Of a stretch of DNA of 37,889 nt, positions 1 to 14,516 are shown one piece after another (the stretch's first letter is position 1; each line of letters opens with the position of its first letter). The DNA lies in NCBI GenBank assembly GCA_030681195.1, contig JAUXXJ010000037.1, positions 1 through 37,889 of the forward strand, in the 5' to 3' direction. Source of the DNA: Rhodocyclaceae bacterium. Lineage in GTDB: Bacteria > Pseudomonadota > Gammaproteobacteria > Burkholderiales > Rhodocyclaceae. Made by a program: the position numbers and the translations under genes. Below the pieces are notes generated by a model. The model saw nothing but the letters and a program-made list of their open reading frames with translations. It was not told where the DNA came from and ran no database searches.

Positions 1-3000
1 CCGTCGAACAGTTCGAGCGTATCGATGCCTGCACCGAGGTTGATGTTGGCACCGCTGATGGCGGCCCCCAGGGTGACGGTGTCAGCACCGGTGCCGCCGG
101 TGATGGTCTCGACATTGCTGACGGTGAGATCATTGGTGCCGCTGGCGAGGGTCAGGCGGTCTGTGCCTGCACCCAGGTCGATCTCGGCGCCACTTACGGC
201 CTGTGTCAGCGTGATGACGTCGTTTAGGTTACCGCCGATCAGGGTTTCGATGCTGCTGTTGATCGACAGGGTATTGTTGAAGTTGCCCAGTTGCAGGGTG
301 TCGTTACCGGCGCCCAGATCAATGTTGGCATTGATTGCTGCCGAACCTAGTGTGACGGTGTCGTGGGCAGCGCCGCCCACAATGGTTTCGACGTTGCTGA
401 CGGTAAGATTGTTGATGTTGTCTTCCGGATCGGCATTGGCATCGCTGAAGAGCGTCAGCTTATCGGTGCCGGCACCGAGATCAATGTTGGCACCATTGAC
501 CAGAGCGCCCAGCGCAACCGTGTCCGCACCGGTACCGCCGGTAATGGTCTCGACGTTACTGACCTTGAGGTTGTTGGTGCCATCACCCAGTTTCAGGCTG
601 TCGTCACCGTCGCCGAGGTCGTAATCGGCACCCGTGATGGCGGCGGTGAGTGTGATCTTGTCATCGCCGTCGCCGCCGATCAGGGTTTCGATGCTGCCAT
701 TCAGGGTCAGGGTGTTGTTGCCACCGTTGGCGAGTTCCAGTGTATCCGTGCCGCCACCCAGGTCGATGCTGACGGCCGAGGTGATCACTTCGCCGAGCGT
801 GATCTCGTCGTTGCCGGTGCCGCCCATAAGCGCTTCGACCCCCGTGACGGTGAGGGTGTTGTTGCCGTTGGCGAGCCGCAGGGTATCCGTGCCCGCGCCC
901 AGATCGTAGTTGGCAGCCGTGATCGCGCCCGTGAGCGTGATGGTGTCGTTACCGTCGCCGCCGATCAGGGTTTCGATGGTGTTGTTGAGCGTAAGGAAAT
1001 TGTTGCCGCCGCTGGCCAGCTCCAGGGTGTCGTCGCCGCCACCCAGGTTGATGGTGCCGCCGCTGACGACGTTGCCAAGCGTCACCCTATCGTCAGCGCT
1101 GCCACCAACGATGTTTTCCACATTAAGCACCGTGAGGGTGTTTTCCCCTGCGCTGGAAAGGATCAGTCGGTCGGTACCTGCACCCAGATCGATGCTGATT
1201 CCGCTAACCGCTTCACCCAGGGTGACGTTGTCGTTGCCGCTGCCGCCGACGATGGTTTCCGTGCCCTTGACGGTGACGTTGTTGCTTCCGGCGGCGAGGG
1301 TAAGTTTGTCGCCATCGCCCGCGCCGAGATCGATCTGGGCGCCGCTGATCGCGCCACCCAGGATGACATGATCGTTGCCGCCGCCGCCCAGGATGGTTTC
1401 AGTGTTAAAGACGGTAAGCGAGTTGCCGCCATCGGCGAGTTGCAAGGTGTCGGTGCCGCCCGCCAGGTTGACGATACCGCCGGTGACCGAGGTGCCCAGG
1501 GTGACGTTGTCGGCGCCGCTGCCACCGGTGACATTCTGGACATTGTCGAGCTTGATGGTGTTGCCGCCGCCGGCCAGATTGACCGTATTGATGCCGCCGT
1601 CGAGATCGTAGATGCGGGTGTTGTCGCTGACTTGCGTGGCAAAGGTGACGGTGTCATTGCCTGTGCCACCCTTGATGGATTCAACGTTGCTGACGGTGAG
1701 GATGTTGGTGCCGTCGGCCAGTTCGAGTTCGTCGGTGCCATCGCCGAGGTTGATCACCATGCCATTGACCGCTGCAGTGAGGGTGACGGTGTCGGCCCCC
1801 GTGCCGCCGGTAAGCGACTCGATGCTGTTGTCGAGCGTGATGGCATTGCCGCCGTCGGCGAGCCTCAGCGCGTCATCGCCGGCGCCGAGGGTTAGGCTGA
1901 TGTCGTTATTGACGGTATTGCCCAAGGTGATGGTATCCGCCCCCGCGCTGCCGTCGATCGTCTCGACATTGCTGACCGTCAGTGCGTTCGGGCCGCCAGT
2001 CGCGAGCTTCAGCCGGTCATCCGTCCCCCCACCCAGATCGATATTGCCACCGGTGACTGCGGCACCGAGGGTCACCCAGTCGCTTTCACCACCGCCGGTA
2101 ATGGATTCGACGTTGGTGGCGGTCAGTGTGTTCGTGCCGGTGCCCGACAGGATCAGCCGGTCGCCGTCGCCACCGGCGAGGTCGACCTGCATGCCGACCA
2201 CGGCCTCGCCGAGGGTGACGATGTCGTTGCCGCTGCCGCCGGTGAGCGTTTCAACGCCGGTGACCTTGAGGGTGTTACCGCCGTCGGCCAGTTTCAGCCG
2301 GTCGTCGATGCCGGCGCCGAGGTCATAATCTGCACTGGAGATGCTGGCCGTCAGCGTCACCTGGTCATTGCCGCTGCCGCCGATCAGGGTTTCGACGCTG
2401 TTGTTGTTGAGGGTGAGCGTATTGCCGCCATCGGCGAGCTTGAGCGTATCCGTGCCGCCGCCGAGGTTGATGCTGATGTTGTTGTTGACGGTATTGCCGA
2501 GGGTGATCTGGTCGTTGCCGGCGCCGCCGACGATGGTCTCGACATTGGTGGCGGTGATGGTCGCGCCTTCTGCCGAGGTGCGCAGGGTGTCGGTGCCGCC
2601 GCCGAGGTCGTAGACGCGGTTGTCATCGACCAGGCCGGCAATGGTGACGTCGTCGTTGCCCGTGCCGCCGATTACGCTTTCGATGCTGGCATTGACGCTG
2701 AGGGTGTTGGCTACGCCGTCGTGCAGGCGCAGGGTATCGGTGCCGTCACCCAGGTCGAAGCTGCCGCCGGTGACGGCCGCCGTGAGGGTGACCTGATCGT
2801 CGCCGCTGCTGCCAACCACGGTTTCGACGTTGCTGATCTGGATGTTCGATGCCGTGTCGAGGGTGACTTTATCGGCGCCGGTGCCGCCGGTGACGGTCTC
2901 GATGCCGCTGACCGTCAGCGTCTGGCCGCCGTCGGCGAGGATCAGACGGTCGTGGCCGCTGCCGCCGGTGACGCTTTCAACGTTGGCAATCGTGACGGCA

Positions 3001-6000
3001 TTGCCGCCGTCGGCGAGCTTGAGCGCATCCGCGCCGCCACCGAGATCGATGTTGCCGTTGGCCAGGGCACTGCTGAGGGTGATGCTGTCGTCACCGCCCT
3101 TGCCGACAATGGTCTCGACACCACTGACGGTGATGTTGTTGGTGCCGGCAAACAGTTCCAGCGTGTCGGTGCCGGTGCCGAGATCGATGGTGGCGTTCGC
3201 CGTATCCAATGCGGCACCAAGGGTGACGGTGTCGGCGCCGGTGCCGCCGGTGATGGTCTCGACGTTGCTGACGGTGAGGTTGTTGGTGCCGTTGGCGAGT
3301 TTCAGGGTGTCACCGGTGTCGCCACCCAGATCGACGCTGCCGCCTACATTGGCGGTGCCGAGGGTGACGATATCGGCACCAGCGCCACCGGTCAGGGTCT
3401 GGACGTTGGAGACGGTGAGCGTGCCGCTGCCGTTGCCGCCATCGGCCAGTTCGAGGGTGTTGGTGCCACCGGCCAGATCGATCACGCCGCCGGCTTGCGC
3501 CGCCCCGAGGGTGACCTGGTCGTCGCCGCTGCCACCGCTAATGGTTTCGATGTTGGAGGCCGTGAGCGTGTTGCCGCCATCGGCGAGCTTCAGACGGTCG
3601 TCCGTGCCACCGGCCAGATCAAAGCTGGCGCCGGTCACCGTGTTGCCGAGGGTGACGTGGTCGTTGCCGCTGCCGCCGGTGATATTTTCAACTGCGGTCA
3701 CTTCGATGTTGTTGCCGCCATCGCCGAGGGTGACGGTATCGCTGCCATCGCCACCGATCAGGGTTTCGACGCCGGAGACGGTGAGCACGTTGTCGACGCC
3801 ATTGGCCAGTTCGACCTTGTCGGTGCCTTCACCCAGGCTGACGGTGCCGCCATTGATGGCGGTGGCGAAGACGACGTGGTCGTTGCCGGCATCGCCGAGC
3901 ACGGTTTCAATATTCTCGACCGTGAGGCTGTTGTTTTCGTTGGCAAGTTTGAGCGTATCGCTGCCGCCGCCCAGATCGATGGTGGCGCCCAGGATGCCGC
4001 TGCCAAGGGTGACCTTGTCGTCGCCGCCACCACCGGTGAGGTTCTGTACATTGGTGACTGTGAGCGTATCGCTGCCGTTACCGCCATCGGCGAGTTTCAG
4101 GGTGTTGATGCCGCCGCCGAGGTCGATGTTGCCACTGGCCAGCGCACTGCCGAGGGTGACGCGGTCATCTCCCGAGTCGCCGACGATGGTCTCGACGCCG
4201 GTGGCTTTGACGAAGTTGTTGCCGTCGTAGAGGATCAGGGTATCGGTGCCTGCGCCGAGGTTGATGTCGGCATTGGTGATTACATCGCCCACCATGGCAC
4301 CGGCGACTGCGCCCAGGGTTACCGTGTCGTTGCCGCCTTCCGTGGTGACGGTTTCGGCACCGAGCACCGTAAAGCTGTTGCTGCTATCCCCCCCCGTGGT
4401 GGCGATGGTCAGGCGGTCGTCGTCGCCTCCACCCAGGTTGATGAAACCGCCAGACAGCTGGGTGGTGAGGGTGACCTGGTCGTTGCCGCCAGCCCCCAGG
4501 ATGGTCTCGACGTTCTTGACGTTGCTTAGGGTGTTGCCGTCGGCGCTGGTGAGGCGCAGCACGTCGTTGCCGTCGCCCAGGTCGATATCCGTCGTGCCGG
4601 ACATGGCGGTGCCGAGGGTGACGAAGTCCGCCCCCGTGCCACCGACCACGCTTTCCACGCCACGCAGGGTGACGTTGGCGTTGGTGCCGTCGTCGAGCAC
4701 CACCTTGTCGCCCGTGCCGTCGCCGAGGTCGACCACCAGGTTGGCGGCGTTGCCGCTCAGTTGGATGGTGTCGTTGCCCGTGCCGGTGGCGCTGATGGTG
4801 TTGACGCTGCCGCTGGCGAGGGTGACCTGGGCTGTGTTGGCATTGCCCTCGAAGGTCAGGCTGTTGTTGCCGGTGCCGAGGTCGTATTCATAAACCGGGG
4901 TGCCCAGATCGTCGGTGACCGTGTTGGAAACGGTGACGCGGTCGTTGCCGGTGTCGGCAACGACGGTTTCCACCGTGTTATCGACGGTGACGGTGTTGTT
5001 GCCGGTGAGCACCAGCTTGTCGCCGGTATTGCTGCCCAGGCTGATGGTGGCGCCGCTGATGCCGGCGGTGTAGGTAACGATGTCGGCGCCATCGCCGCCG
5101 GTGATGTTCTCGACACCGCTGACCTGGATGTCGGTGTTGCCGCCGTTGGCGAGCACCAGGGTATCGGTGCCACCGCCGAGGTTGACGGCGATCTGGCTGT
5201 CAGTCGCCGCACCCAGCGAAACATAGTCGTTGCCGGTACCGCCGGTGATGACTTCCGTACCGCTGACGGTGACGGTGTTGGCACCGTCGGCGAGCTTCAG
5301 GGTGTCGGTGCCGTCGCCCAGGTTGATGACCGCGCCGCTGATCGCCGCGCCGAGGGTGACGGTGTCGGCGCCGTCTCCGCCCACCACCGTACGAACGCCG
5401 GTAGCTGTCAGATTATTTGCCGTACCACCGGCATTGAGGACGAGTTTGTCGTCTACGTGATCGCCGAGTGAATAGAGGTTGGTATTGCCGGTGACATCCT
5501 CGGTGAGCGTGATGACATCGCCACCCGTGCCACCCAAGACGGTCTCGACGCTGGCGTTCAGCGATAGCGCATTGCTCCCATCGGCGAGTTTCAGCACGTC
5601 GGCACCAGCGCCCAGATCAATGTCGCCGCTGGCCTGGGCAGCACCCAGGGTGACGATGTCCGCGCCCGATCCCCCAATGATGGTCTCGACGTTGGTGACG
5701 GTGAGCGTGCCGCTGCCGTTGCCGCCATCGGCCAGCTTCAGGATGTCGGTGCCGCCGCCGAGGTTGATGTTGCCGTCGGCCAGCGCCGCGCCGAGGGTGA
5801 CACGGTCGGCGCCAGCCAGGCCCGTAATGGTCTCGACGCCGGTGGCCAGGATGAAGTTGGCCGCGTTGGCGAGTTCCAGGGTGTCGCTGCCACCGCCCAG
5901 ATTGACCGTGGCGTTGGTGACGTTTTCGCCGTCAATAGAGCCGGCAGCCGCCCCGAGAACGATCTTGTCATCGCTGGCGTTGCCGCCGGCTACGGTGATG

Positions 6001-7274
6001 GCCTCGACGTTGCTGACCGTCAACGTGTTGCCGCCGTTGGCCAGCTGCAGGGTGTCGGCGCCGTCACCGAGGTTGATGGTGCCGCTGGTTTGGGCCGCGC
6101 CGAGGGTGATGGTATCGGCGCCGGTGCCACCGGTAATGGCTTCGACGTTGCTGACGGTGAGGTTGTTGGTGCCGTCGGCAAGTTTCAGCGCGTCGCTGCC
6201 TGCGCCGAGGTTGATGTTGCCGCCGACTTGTGCCGCGCTGAGGGTGATCGAGTCGGCACCGTCGTCGCCGATGATGGTCTCGATGCCGCTGACGGTGATG
6301 TTGTTGGTGCCGTTGAACAACTTGAGCGTGTCGGTGCCATCGCCGAGATTGATTGTGGCGTTTTCTGCCGCCAGTGCCGCGCCGAGGGTGATGATGTCAT
6401 TGCCGGTACCGCCGGTGATCGTCTCGACGTTGGAAACAGTCAGCGTGCCGCTGCCGTTGCCACCATCGGCGAGTTCCAGGGAGTCAGTGCCGGCACCGAG
6501 GTCGATGTTGCCGCTGGCTTGTGGCGCACCGAGGACGATTTCGTCATCGCCCTCCTTGCCGATGAGGGTTTCGACACCAGTGGCGGTGAGGGTGTTGTCG
6601 CCGGTGCCGGAAAGTTCGAGCGTATCGGTGCCACCGCCGAGATCAATGGCGCCGGCCGTGACATAGGTACCCAGGGTGACCCGGTCGTTGCCGCCTTGAC
6701 CGGTGATGTTTTCGACACCAGTAGCAGTGAGGGTGTTATCGCCGTTGGCGAGGATGAGAGTATCGTCATCCAGGTGGTCGCCCAGGATGATATTGGTGCT
6801 CTCGTCGGTAATGACCTTGCCCAGCGTCAATGTGTCGTCGCCAGCCTTGAGGTCGACCTGAACGCCATTGAGATTTTCGGCATCGGTGGTGAGCACCACA
6901 GTGTCAGCCCCTGTTCCTCCGGTGAGCACCTCGACGTTCTTCACCGTCAGGCTGTTGGTGCCGTTGGCCAGTTCCAGCGTGTCGTTGCCGCCCTTCAGGT
7001 CGATGGTGGCACCGGCGACGGCCAGGGCAGTGGCCAGGGTCACCGTGTCGTTGCCACTACCGCCCAGCAGGGTTTCGGTGTTACTGAGCGTCAGCGAGTT
7101 ATTGACGCTGCTATCGAGAATGAGGGTATCCGTACCAACAGCCAGATCGATATGAGCGCCGGTCAGCGAGCCATTGATGGTGATGATGTCATTGCCACCC
7201 GACCCTGTCAGGCTTTCAATGTTGGCGGGAAGGGTAAGTTCGCTGCCGTCACCGGTAATTGTCAAGCTGGCCAT
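1..7274 (-). CDS. Giant tandem-repeat (RTX-like beta-strand repeat) protein, N-terminal part
   Basis: The frame starting at the ATG at 7274-7272 stays open to the left edge, giving at least 2,424 residues with no stop, so the gene is partial at its 3' end. A good ribosome site (AGGAAGGA, 7289-7282) lies 7 bases before the start. The protein consists almost wholly of about 50 repeats, mostly 45-50 residues long, with a few shorter units near 2820-2970 and 3690-3765. Each carries a VETIxGGxGxD turn, a xVTLG strand, and a segment like IDLGxGTDTLxLADG followed by NxLTV. This resembles RTX-type and other calcium-binding beta-repeat exoproteins of Proteobacteria. The N-terminus (MASLTITGDGSEL) has no Sec signal peptide, which would fit type I secretion through a C-terminal signal, but that end is not in view. 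A surface adhesin, S-layer-like or biofilm protein is the likeliest role; that is inference. No transporter genes are adjacent on the visible side. Confidence 0.88.
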   Translation of the reverse strand, partial: MASLTITGDGSELTLPANIESLTGSGGNDIITINGSLTGAHIDLAVGTDTLILDSSVNNSLTLSNTETLLGGSGNDTVTLATALAVAGATIDLKGGNDTLELANGTNSLTVKNVEVLTGGTGADTVVLTTDAENLNGVQVDLKAGDDTLTLGKVITDESTNIILGDHLDDDTLILANGDNTLTATGVENITGQGGNDRVTLGTYVTAGAIDLGGGTDTLELSGTGDNTLTATGVETLIGKEGDDEIVLGAPQASGNIDLGAGTDSLELADGGNGSGTLTVSNVETITGGTGNDIITLGAALAAENATINLGDGTDTLKLFNGTNNITVSGIETIIGDDGADSITLSAAQVGGNINLGAGSDALKLADGTNNLTVSNVEAITGGTGADTITLGAAQTSGTINLGDGADTLQLANGGNTLTVSNVEAITVAGGNASDDKIVLGAAAGSIDGENVTNATVNLGGGSDTLELANAANFILATGVETITGLAGADRVTLGAALADGNINLGGGTDILKLADGGNGSGTLTVTNVETIIGGSGADIVTLGAAQASGDIDLGAGADVLKLADGSNALSLNASVETVLGGTGGDVITLTEDVTGNTNLYSLGDHVDDKLVLNAGGTANNLTATGVRTVVGGDGADTVTLGAAISGAVINLGDGTDTLKLADGANTVTVSGTEVITGGTGNDYVSLGAATDSQIAVNLGGGTDTLVLANGGNTDIQVSGVENITGGDGADIVTYTAGISGATISLGSNTGDKLVLTGNNTVTVDNTVETVVADTGNDRVTVSNTVTDDLGTPVYEYDLGTGNNSLTFEGNANTAQVTLASGSVNTISATGTGNDTIQLSGNAANLVVDLGDGTGDKVVLDDGTNANVTLRGVESVVGGTGADFVTLGTAMSGTTDIDLGDGNDVLRLTSADGNTLSNVKNVETILGAGGNDQVTLTTQLSGGFINLGGGDDDRLTIATTGGDSSNSFTVLGAETVTTEGGNDTVTLGAVAGAMVGDVITNADINLGAGTDTLILYDGNNFVKATGVETIVGDSGDDRVTLGSALASGNIDLGGGINTLKLADGGNGSDTLTVTNVQNLTGGGGDDKVTLGSGILGATIDLGGGSDTLKLANENNSLTVENIETVLGDAGNDHVVFATAINGGTVSLGEGTDKVELANGVDNVLTVSGVETLIGGDGSDTVTLGDGGNNIEVTAVENITGGSGNDHVTLGNTVTGASFDLAGGTDDRLKLADGGNTLTASNIETISGGSGDDQVTLGAAQAGGVIDLAGGTNTLELADGGNGSGTLTVSNVQTLTGGAGADIVTLGTANVGGSVDLGGDTGDTLKLANGTNNLTVSNVETITGGTGADTVTLGAALDTANATIDLGTGTDTLELFAGTNNITVSGVETIVGKGGDDSITLSSALANGNIDLGGGADALKLADGGNAVTIANVESVTGGSGHDRLILADGGQTLTVSGIETVTGGTGADKVTLDTASNIQISNVETVVGSSGDDQVTLTAAVTGGSFDLGDGTDTLRLHDGVANTLSVNASIESVIGGTGNDDVTIAGLVDDNRVYDLGGGTDTLRTSAEGATITATNVETIVGGAGNDQITLGNTVNNNISINLGGGTDTLKLADGGNTLTLNNNSVETLIGGSGNDQVTLTASISSADYDLGAGIDDRLKLADGGNTLKVTGVETLTGGSGNDIVTLGEAVVGMQVDLAGGDGDRLILSGTGTNTLTATNVESITGGGESDWVTLGAAVTGGNIDLGGGTDDRLKLATGGPNALTVSNVETIDGSAGADTITLGNTVNNDISLTLGAGDDALRLADGGNAITLDNSIESLTGGTGADTVTLTAAVNGMVINLGDGTDELELADGTNILTVSNVESIKGGTGNDTVTFATQVSDNTRIYDLDGGINTVNLAGGGNTIKLDNVQNVTGGSGADNVTLGTSVTGGIVNLAGGTDTLQLADGGNSLTVFNTETILGGGGNDHVILGGAISGAQIDLGAGDGDKLTLAAGSNNVTVKGTETIVGGSGNDNVTLGEAVSGISIDLGAGTDRLILSSAGENTLTVLNVENIVGGSADDRVTLGNVVSGGTINLGGGDDTLELASGGNNFLTLNNTIETLIGGDGNDTITLTGAITAANYDLGAGTDTLRLANGNNTLTVTGVEALMGGTGNDEITLGEVITSAVSIDLGGGTDTLELANGGNNTLTLNGSIETLIGGDGDDKITLTAAITGADYDLGDGDDSLKLGDGTNNLKVSNVETITGGTGADTVALGALVNGANIDLGAGTDKLTLFSDANADPEDNINNLTVSNVETIVGGAAHDTVTLGSAAINANIDLGAGNDTLQLGNFNNTLSINSSIETLIGGNLNDVITLTQAVSGAEIDLGAGTDRLTLASGTNDLTVSNVETITGGTGADTVTLGAAISGANINLGAGIDTLELFD

Positions 7275-7535
7275 GATGTGATCCTTCCTGTGCGATATTT
7301 CGTTGGGCTGAACCCGTTACGTTAGTACGGTCGCAGTCTAAAACAGACTGTTTCGTTAATAACGTGTTCATTTTAAACAGATAGCGGCAAAGCACCTTCG
7401 TCATGACAAGGCGATGTCTCTCTCGTCACTACGGCACTGAAATGAAAAACTTTAGACCATGGCGGAAAAACAGCGGGAAATCGGGGTCTGTCCCGGGTCT
7501 GCAGCGATAACGCGGGCGGCGATTGCTAACCCGCT
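7275..7535. other. Intergenic region upstream of the giant repeat gene
   Basis: This 261-bp gap separates the 3' end of greA from the start of the giant gene. It must hold the giant gene's promoter, but I see no convincing -35/-10 pair. It contains an 11-bp palindrome (CGTTAATAACG, 7354-7364) and a small inverted repeat (CAGTCT, 7334-7339, and AGACTG, 7345-7350, around AAAAC). Both lie 60-90 bases before the start codon and could be operator or leader structures. It is more A+T-rich than its surroundings. Confidence 0.5.
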
Positions 7536-8008
7536 CTACTCGTACCGCACGTCCAGAATCTCATACTCACGCCGCCCGCCCGGCGTTTGCACCTCGACCA
7601 CATCGCCTTCGAACTTGCTGATCAGCGCACGTGCGACGGGCGAGTTGATGGAAATCTTCGATTGCTTGATGTCAGCCTCATCGTCGCCGACGATCTGATA
7701 GGTCACCGTCTGTCCTGCGTCGGTATTTTCGAGTTCAACCGTAGCGCCGAAGACAACGCGACCGTCGGCATCCAGTGACTGGGGGTCGATGATCTGGGCG
7801 TTGCCGAGTTTACCCTCGACCTCGGCGATGCGTCCCTCGACAAACCCCTGGCGCTCCTTGGCGGCGTCGTACTCAGCGTTCTCCGACAGGTCGCCATGTG
7901 AGCGCGCTTCGGCAATGGCGGCGATGACGGCGGGACGCTCGATAGACTTCAGGCGTTGCAATTCGGCCTTGAGCAGTTCGGCCCCGCGTAATGTGATGGG
8001 CACTTTGC

Positions 8009-8012
<4 letters not shown>
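7536..8012 (-). CDS. greA: Transcription elongation factor GreA
   Basis: This is a 158-residue protein of the usual GreA length. It binds in the secondary channel of RNA polymerase and stimulates cleavage of backtracked RNA. The N-terminal coiled-coil carries the characteristic [20 protein letters not shown] segment (about residues 36-55) with the acidic tip D and E residues that act at the polymerase active site. The C-terminal FKBP-like domain ends in a [17 protein letters not shown] tail. The start ATG (8012-8010) overlaps the carB stop in an ATGA arrangement, so it is translationally coupled to carB. The carA-carB-greA order is common in beta- and gammaproteobacteria. No clear terminator hairpin is visible after its stop. 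Confidence 0.97.
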
Positions 8013-11210
<3,198 letters not shown>

Positions 11211-11227
<17 letters not shown>

Positions 11228-12359
11228 GTTCCATCATTCCGATAAAACGGTCGAAGAGGTAGGACACATCATGCGGTCCTGGGCTGGCCTCGGGGTGGCC
11301 CTGGAAACACAGCGCCGGACGGTCGGTCCAGGCGAGGCCCTGCAGGCTGCCGTCGAACAGCGAGACATGGGTGACCTTGATGTTGGCCGGCAGCGTCGCC
11401 GGATCGGCGGCAAAGCCGTGGTTCTGGCTGGTAATCATCACCTGACCGGATTCGAGATCCTTGACCGGGTGGTTGGCGCCATGGTGACCAAACTTCATCT
11501 TCAGCGTCTTGCCGCCACCGGCCAGTGCCATCAGTTGATGGCCAAGGCAGATGCCGAAGGTCGGCAGCTTTTTGTCGAGGAAGGTACGGATGGCACTGAT
11601 CGCGTAATCGCAAGGCTCCGGGTCGCCGGGGCCGTTGGAGAGGAACACGCCATCGGGATTCAGCGCCAGCACCTCGGCAGCCGGCGTCTGTGCCGGCACG
11701 ACGGTGAGTTTGCAGCCGCGCTGGGCCAGCATGCGCAGGATGTTGCGCTTGACGCCGAAATCGTAGGCAACGACATGAAATTTGTTTTGTTCGGGTGCCG
11801 TATAGCCAGTGCCGAGTTTCCATTCGCCTTCGGTCCAGGCATAGGGCTTATCGACGGTAACGACCTTGGCGAGGTCCATGCCGGCCAGTCCGGGGAAAGC
11901 ACGTGCCTGGGTGATGGCGGCGTCGGCATTCAGGTTGTCGCCCGTCATCAGGCAACCAGCCTGCGCACCTTTTTCACGCAGGATGCGCGTCAGTTTGCGC
12001 GTATCGATGTCGGCGATGCCGACAATGTTCTCGGCGCGCAGATAGTCGGACAGGGTTTGTTCGGAACGGAAGTTCGAGGCAAGCAGCGGCAGGTCACGGA
12101 TCACCAGACCGGCGGCGTAGATGCGGCCGGCGACTCCCCCCTCGGCGTCTTCACGATTGATGCCGGTATTGCCGATGTGTGGGTAGGTGAGGGTGACGAT
12201 CTGGCGCGTATAGGACGGATCGGTGAGGATTTCCTGATAGCCGGTCATGGCGGTGTTGAACACCACCTCGCCGACGCTCGATCCTGTGGCGCCTATGCCT
12301 TTGCCCCGAAATACCGTCCCGTCGGCGAGAGCAAGCAAGGCGGACGGAAATATGGTCAA
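11211..12359 (-). CDS. carA: Carbamoyl-phosphate synthase small chain (glutaminase)
   Basis: This 382-residue protein has the standard length of CarA, which hydrolyses glutamine and channels ammonia to CarB. The N-terminal CarA domain ([14 protein letters not shown], then [21 protein letters not shown]) is followed by a class I amidotransferase domain. The nucleophile Cys271 lies in GICLGHQ, and His355 and Glu357 in the HPEASPGP motif complete the triad. The start codon is TTG (12359-12357), supported by an AGGAG ribosome site about 8 bases upstream and by alignment of the N-terminus with the family. A rare start codon may lower initiation. The 3' end overlaps carB by 17 bases. Confidence 0.97.
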
Positions 12360-12428
12360 AATCGGGCTCCTGGGCGGTTATTGCGGCGCAACAAGCCCTG
12401 ATAAACAGAGCGTTGGCCAAACCGCGCT

Positions 12429-12434
12429 ATTCTA
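12429..12434 (-). promoter_or_regulatory. Possible -10 element of the carAB-greA operon
   Basis: On the minus strand this reads TAGAAT, about 70 bases before the carA start in the 103-bp dapB-carA gap. No good -35 hexamer is seen at 17 bp spacing, so this is a weak call. Confidence 0.25.
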
Positions 12435-12462
12435 GCCGAACTTGCCGATTAACGCAGTCCTC

Positions 12463-13634
<1,172 letters not shown>

Positions 13635-13711
13635 GTTGATAGGGTCTTGGGTGGGCGTGATTAGCGGGAAAACTATATCATAGGGGTTCGACGCATATTC
13701 GCCTGATTACC

Positions 13712-14164
13712 ATGTCCGATCCCGCAGAACTCAAGAGTATGGGCCTCAAGGCCACCGTGCCGCGCATGACCATTCTCGATCTGTTTCGTCGCTCGCCGAC
13801 GCGACACCTTACGGCCGAGGACGTCTATCGCCAACTGGTGATGGAGCACTTTGATATCGGGCTGGCGACAATTTATCGCGTCCTGACGCAATTCGAGCAG
13901 GCCGGCTTGCTGGAGCGCCATCATTTTGAATCGGGCAAGGCGGTGTTTGAGTTGAATGATGGCAAGCACCATGACCATCTGGTTTGTCTGCAATGCGGTC
14001 GTGTCGAAGAGTTTAACGATCCTGAAATCGAGCGGCGGCAAAATAGGATTGCCAAGGAGCGTGGTTTTGCGGTCGTCGAGCATGCCCTGTATTTGTATGT
14101 CGATTGCCAGAAGAAGAACTGCCCGCACCGGCAGGAGAAAACATCCATTACCGAATCGGCATAA
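13712..14164 (+). CDS. fur: Ferric uptake regulator Fur
   Basis: This 150-residue protein is a metal-dependent repressor that uses Fe(II) to bind Fur boxes. The N-terminal winged helix includes [15 protein letters not shown] and [19 protein letters not shown]. The dimerisation and metal domain includes [10 protein letters not shown] (residues 86-95), and a second cysteine pair, Cys132 and Cys137, lies near the C-terminus, giving the structural zinc site. Length and motifs match canonical Fur and not Zur or PerR. It is divergent from bamE across a 77-bp gap, in which I cannot pick out a confident promoter. Confidence 0.95.
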   Translation: MSDPAELKSMGLKATVPRMTILDLFRRSPTRHLTAEDVYRQLVMEHFDIGLATIYRVLTQFEQAGLLERHHFESGKAVFELNDGKHHDHLVCLQCGRVEEFNDPEIERRQNRIAKERGFAVVEHALYLYVDCQKKNCPHRQEKTSITESA

Positions 14165-14165
14165 A

Positions 14166-14195
14166 CTGATTCATGCTAATGGCAAACATTAATCA
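14166..14195. other. Imperfect inverted repeat between fur and the STAS gene
   Basis: CTGATT just after the fur stop pairs with AATCAG about 25 bases on, and an inner TAATG/CATTA pair surrounds GCAAA. The arms are A+T-rich without a following T-run, so an operator is as likely as a terminator. Confidence 0.3.
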
Positions 14196-14210
14196 GGCTT
14201 AGGAGCTCCC

Positions 14211-14516
14211 ATGCAGATCGACAGCGCCAACTTATCGACCCATGTGCTGGTACGCCTGACGGGGCGTTTTGATTTCAGTACGCGCGACAAGTTCATTGCA
14301 CACATCAAGGAAACGATTTCCCATGCCGAAGCGCCGGAAATCCGCGTGGATCTGGCCAGCGTTGTCTACATCGATAGTTCCGCGTTGGGCATGTTGCTGA
14401 TGGCGCGCGATCTCGCCAAGCAGCACGAAAAGGAAATCACCCTGTCGAGTCCACAACCCTTGGTGCGTCAGACACTCGAAACCGCGCAGTTTTCACGCCT
14501 GTTCAAGTTCATGTGA
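14211..14516 (+). CDS. STAS-domain anti-sigma factor antagonist
   Basis: This 101-residue protein is a single STAS domain of the SpoIIAA/RsbV type. The conserved loop YIDSSALGMLL contains the phosphorylatable serine (Ser56 in DSS). Such proteins bind or release an anti-sigma or switch kinase depending on phosphorylation. No partner kinase or phosphatase is encoded nearby, so its target is unknown; stand-alone copies in betaproteobacteria often act in biofilm or stress control. A ribosome site (TAGGAG) precedes the ATG. Its 3' end overlaps the stop of the convergent prenyltransferase gene by 8 bases. Confidence 0.88.
   Translation: MQIDSANLSTHVLVRLTGRFDFSTRDKFIAHIKETISHAEAPEIRVDLASVVYIDSSALGMLLMARDLAKQHEKEITLSSPQPLVRQTLETAQFSRLFKFM

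Noticed and set aside
363..4529. Long plus-strand open frames (for example 363-1895 and 2721-4529) opposite the giant repeat gene
   Set aside because: They are antisense shadows produced by the repeated Gly/Asp-rich codons; their translations are monotonous and the minus frame explains the whole region.
1..7274. Regular ~145-bp periodicity that could suggest a CRISPR or satellite array
   Set aside because: The period is a multiple of three on average with codon-like variation, and it encodes a continuous protein repeat; there are no identical short repeats with unique spacers.
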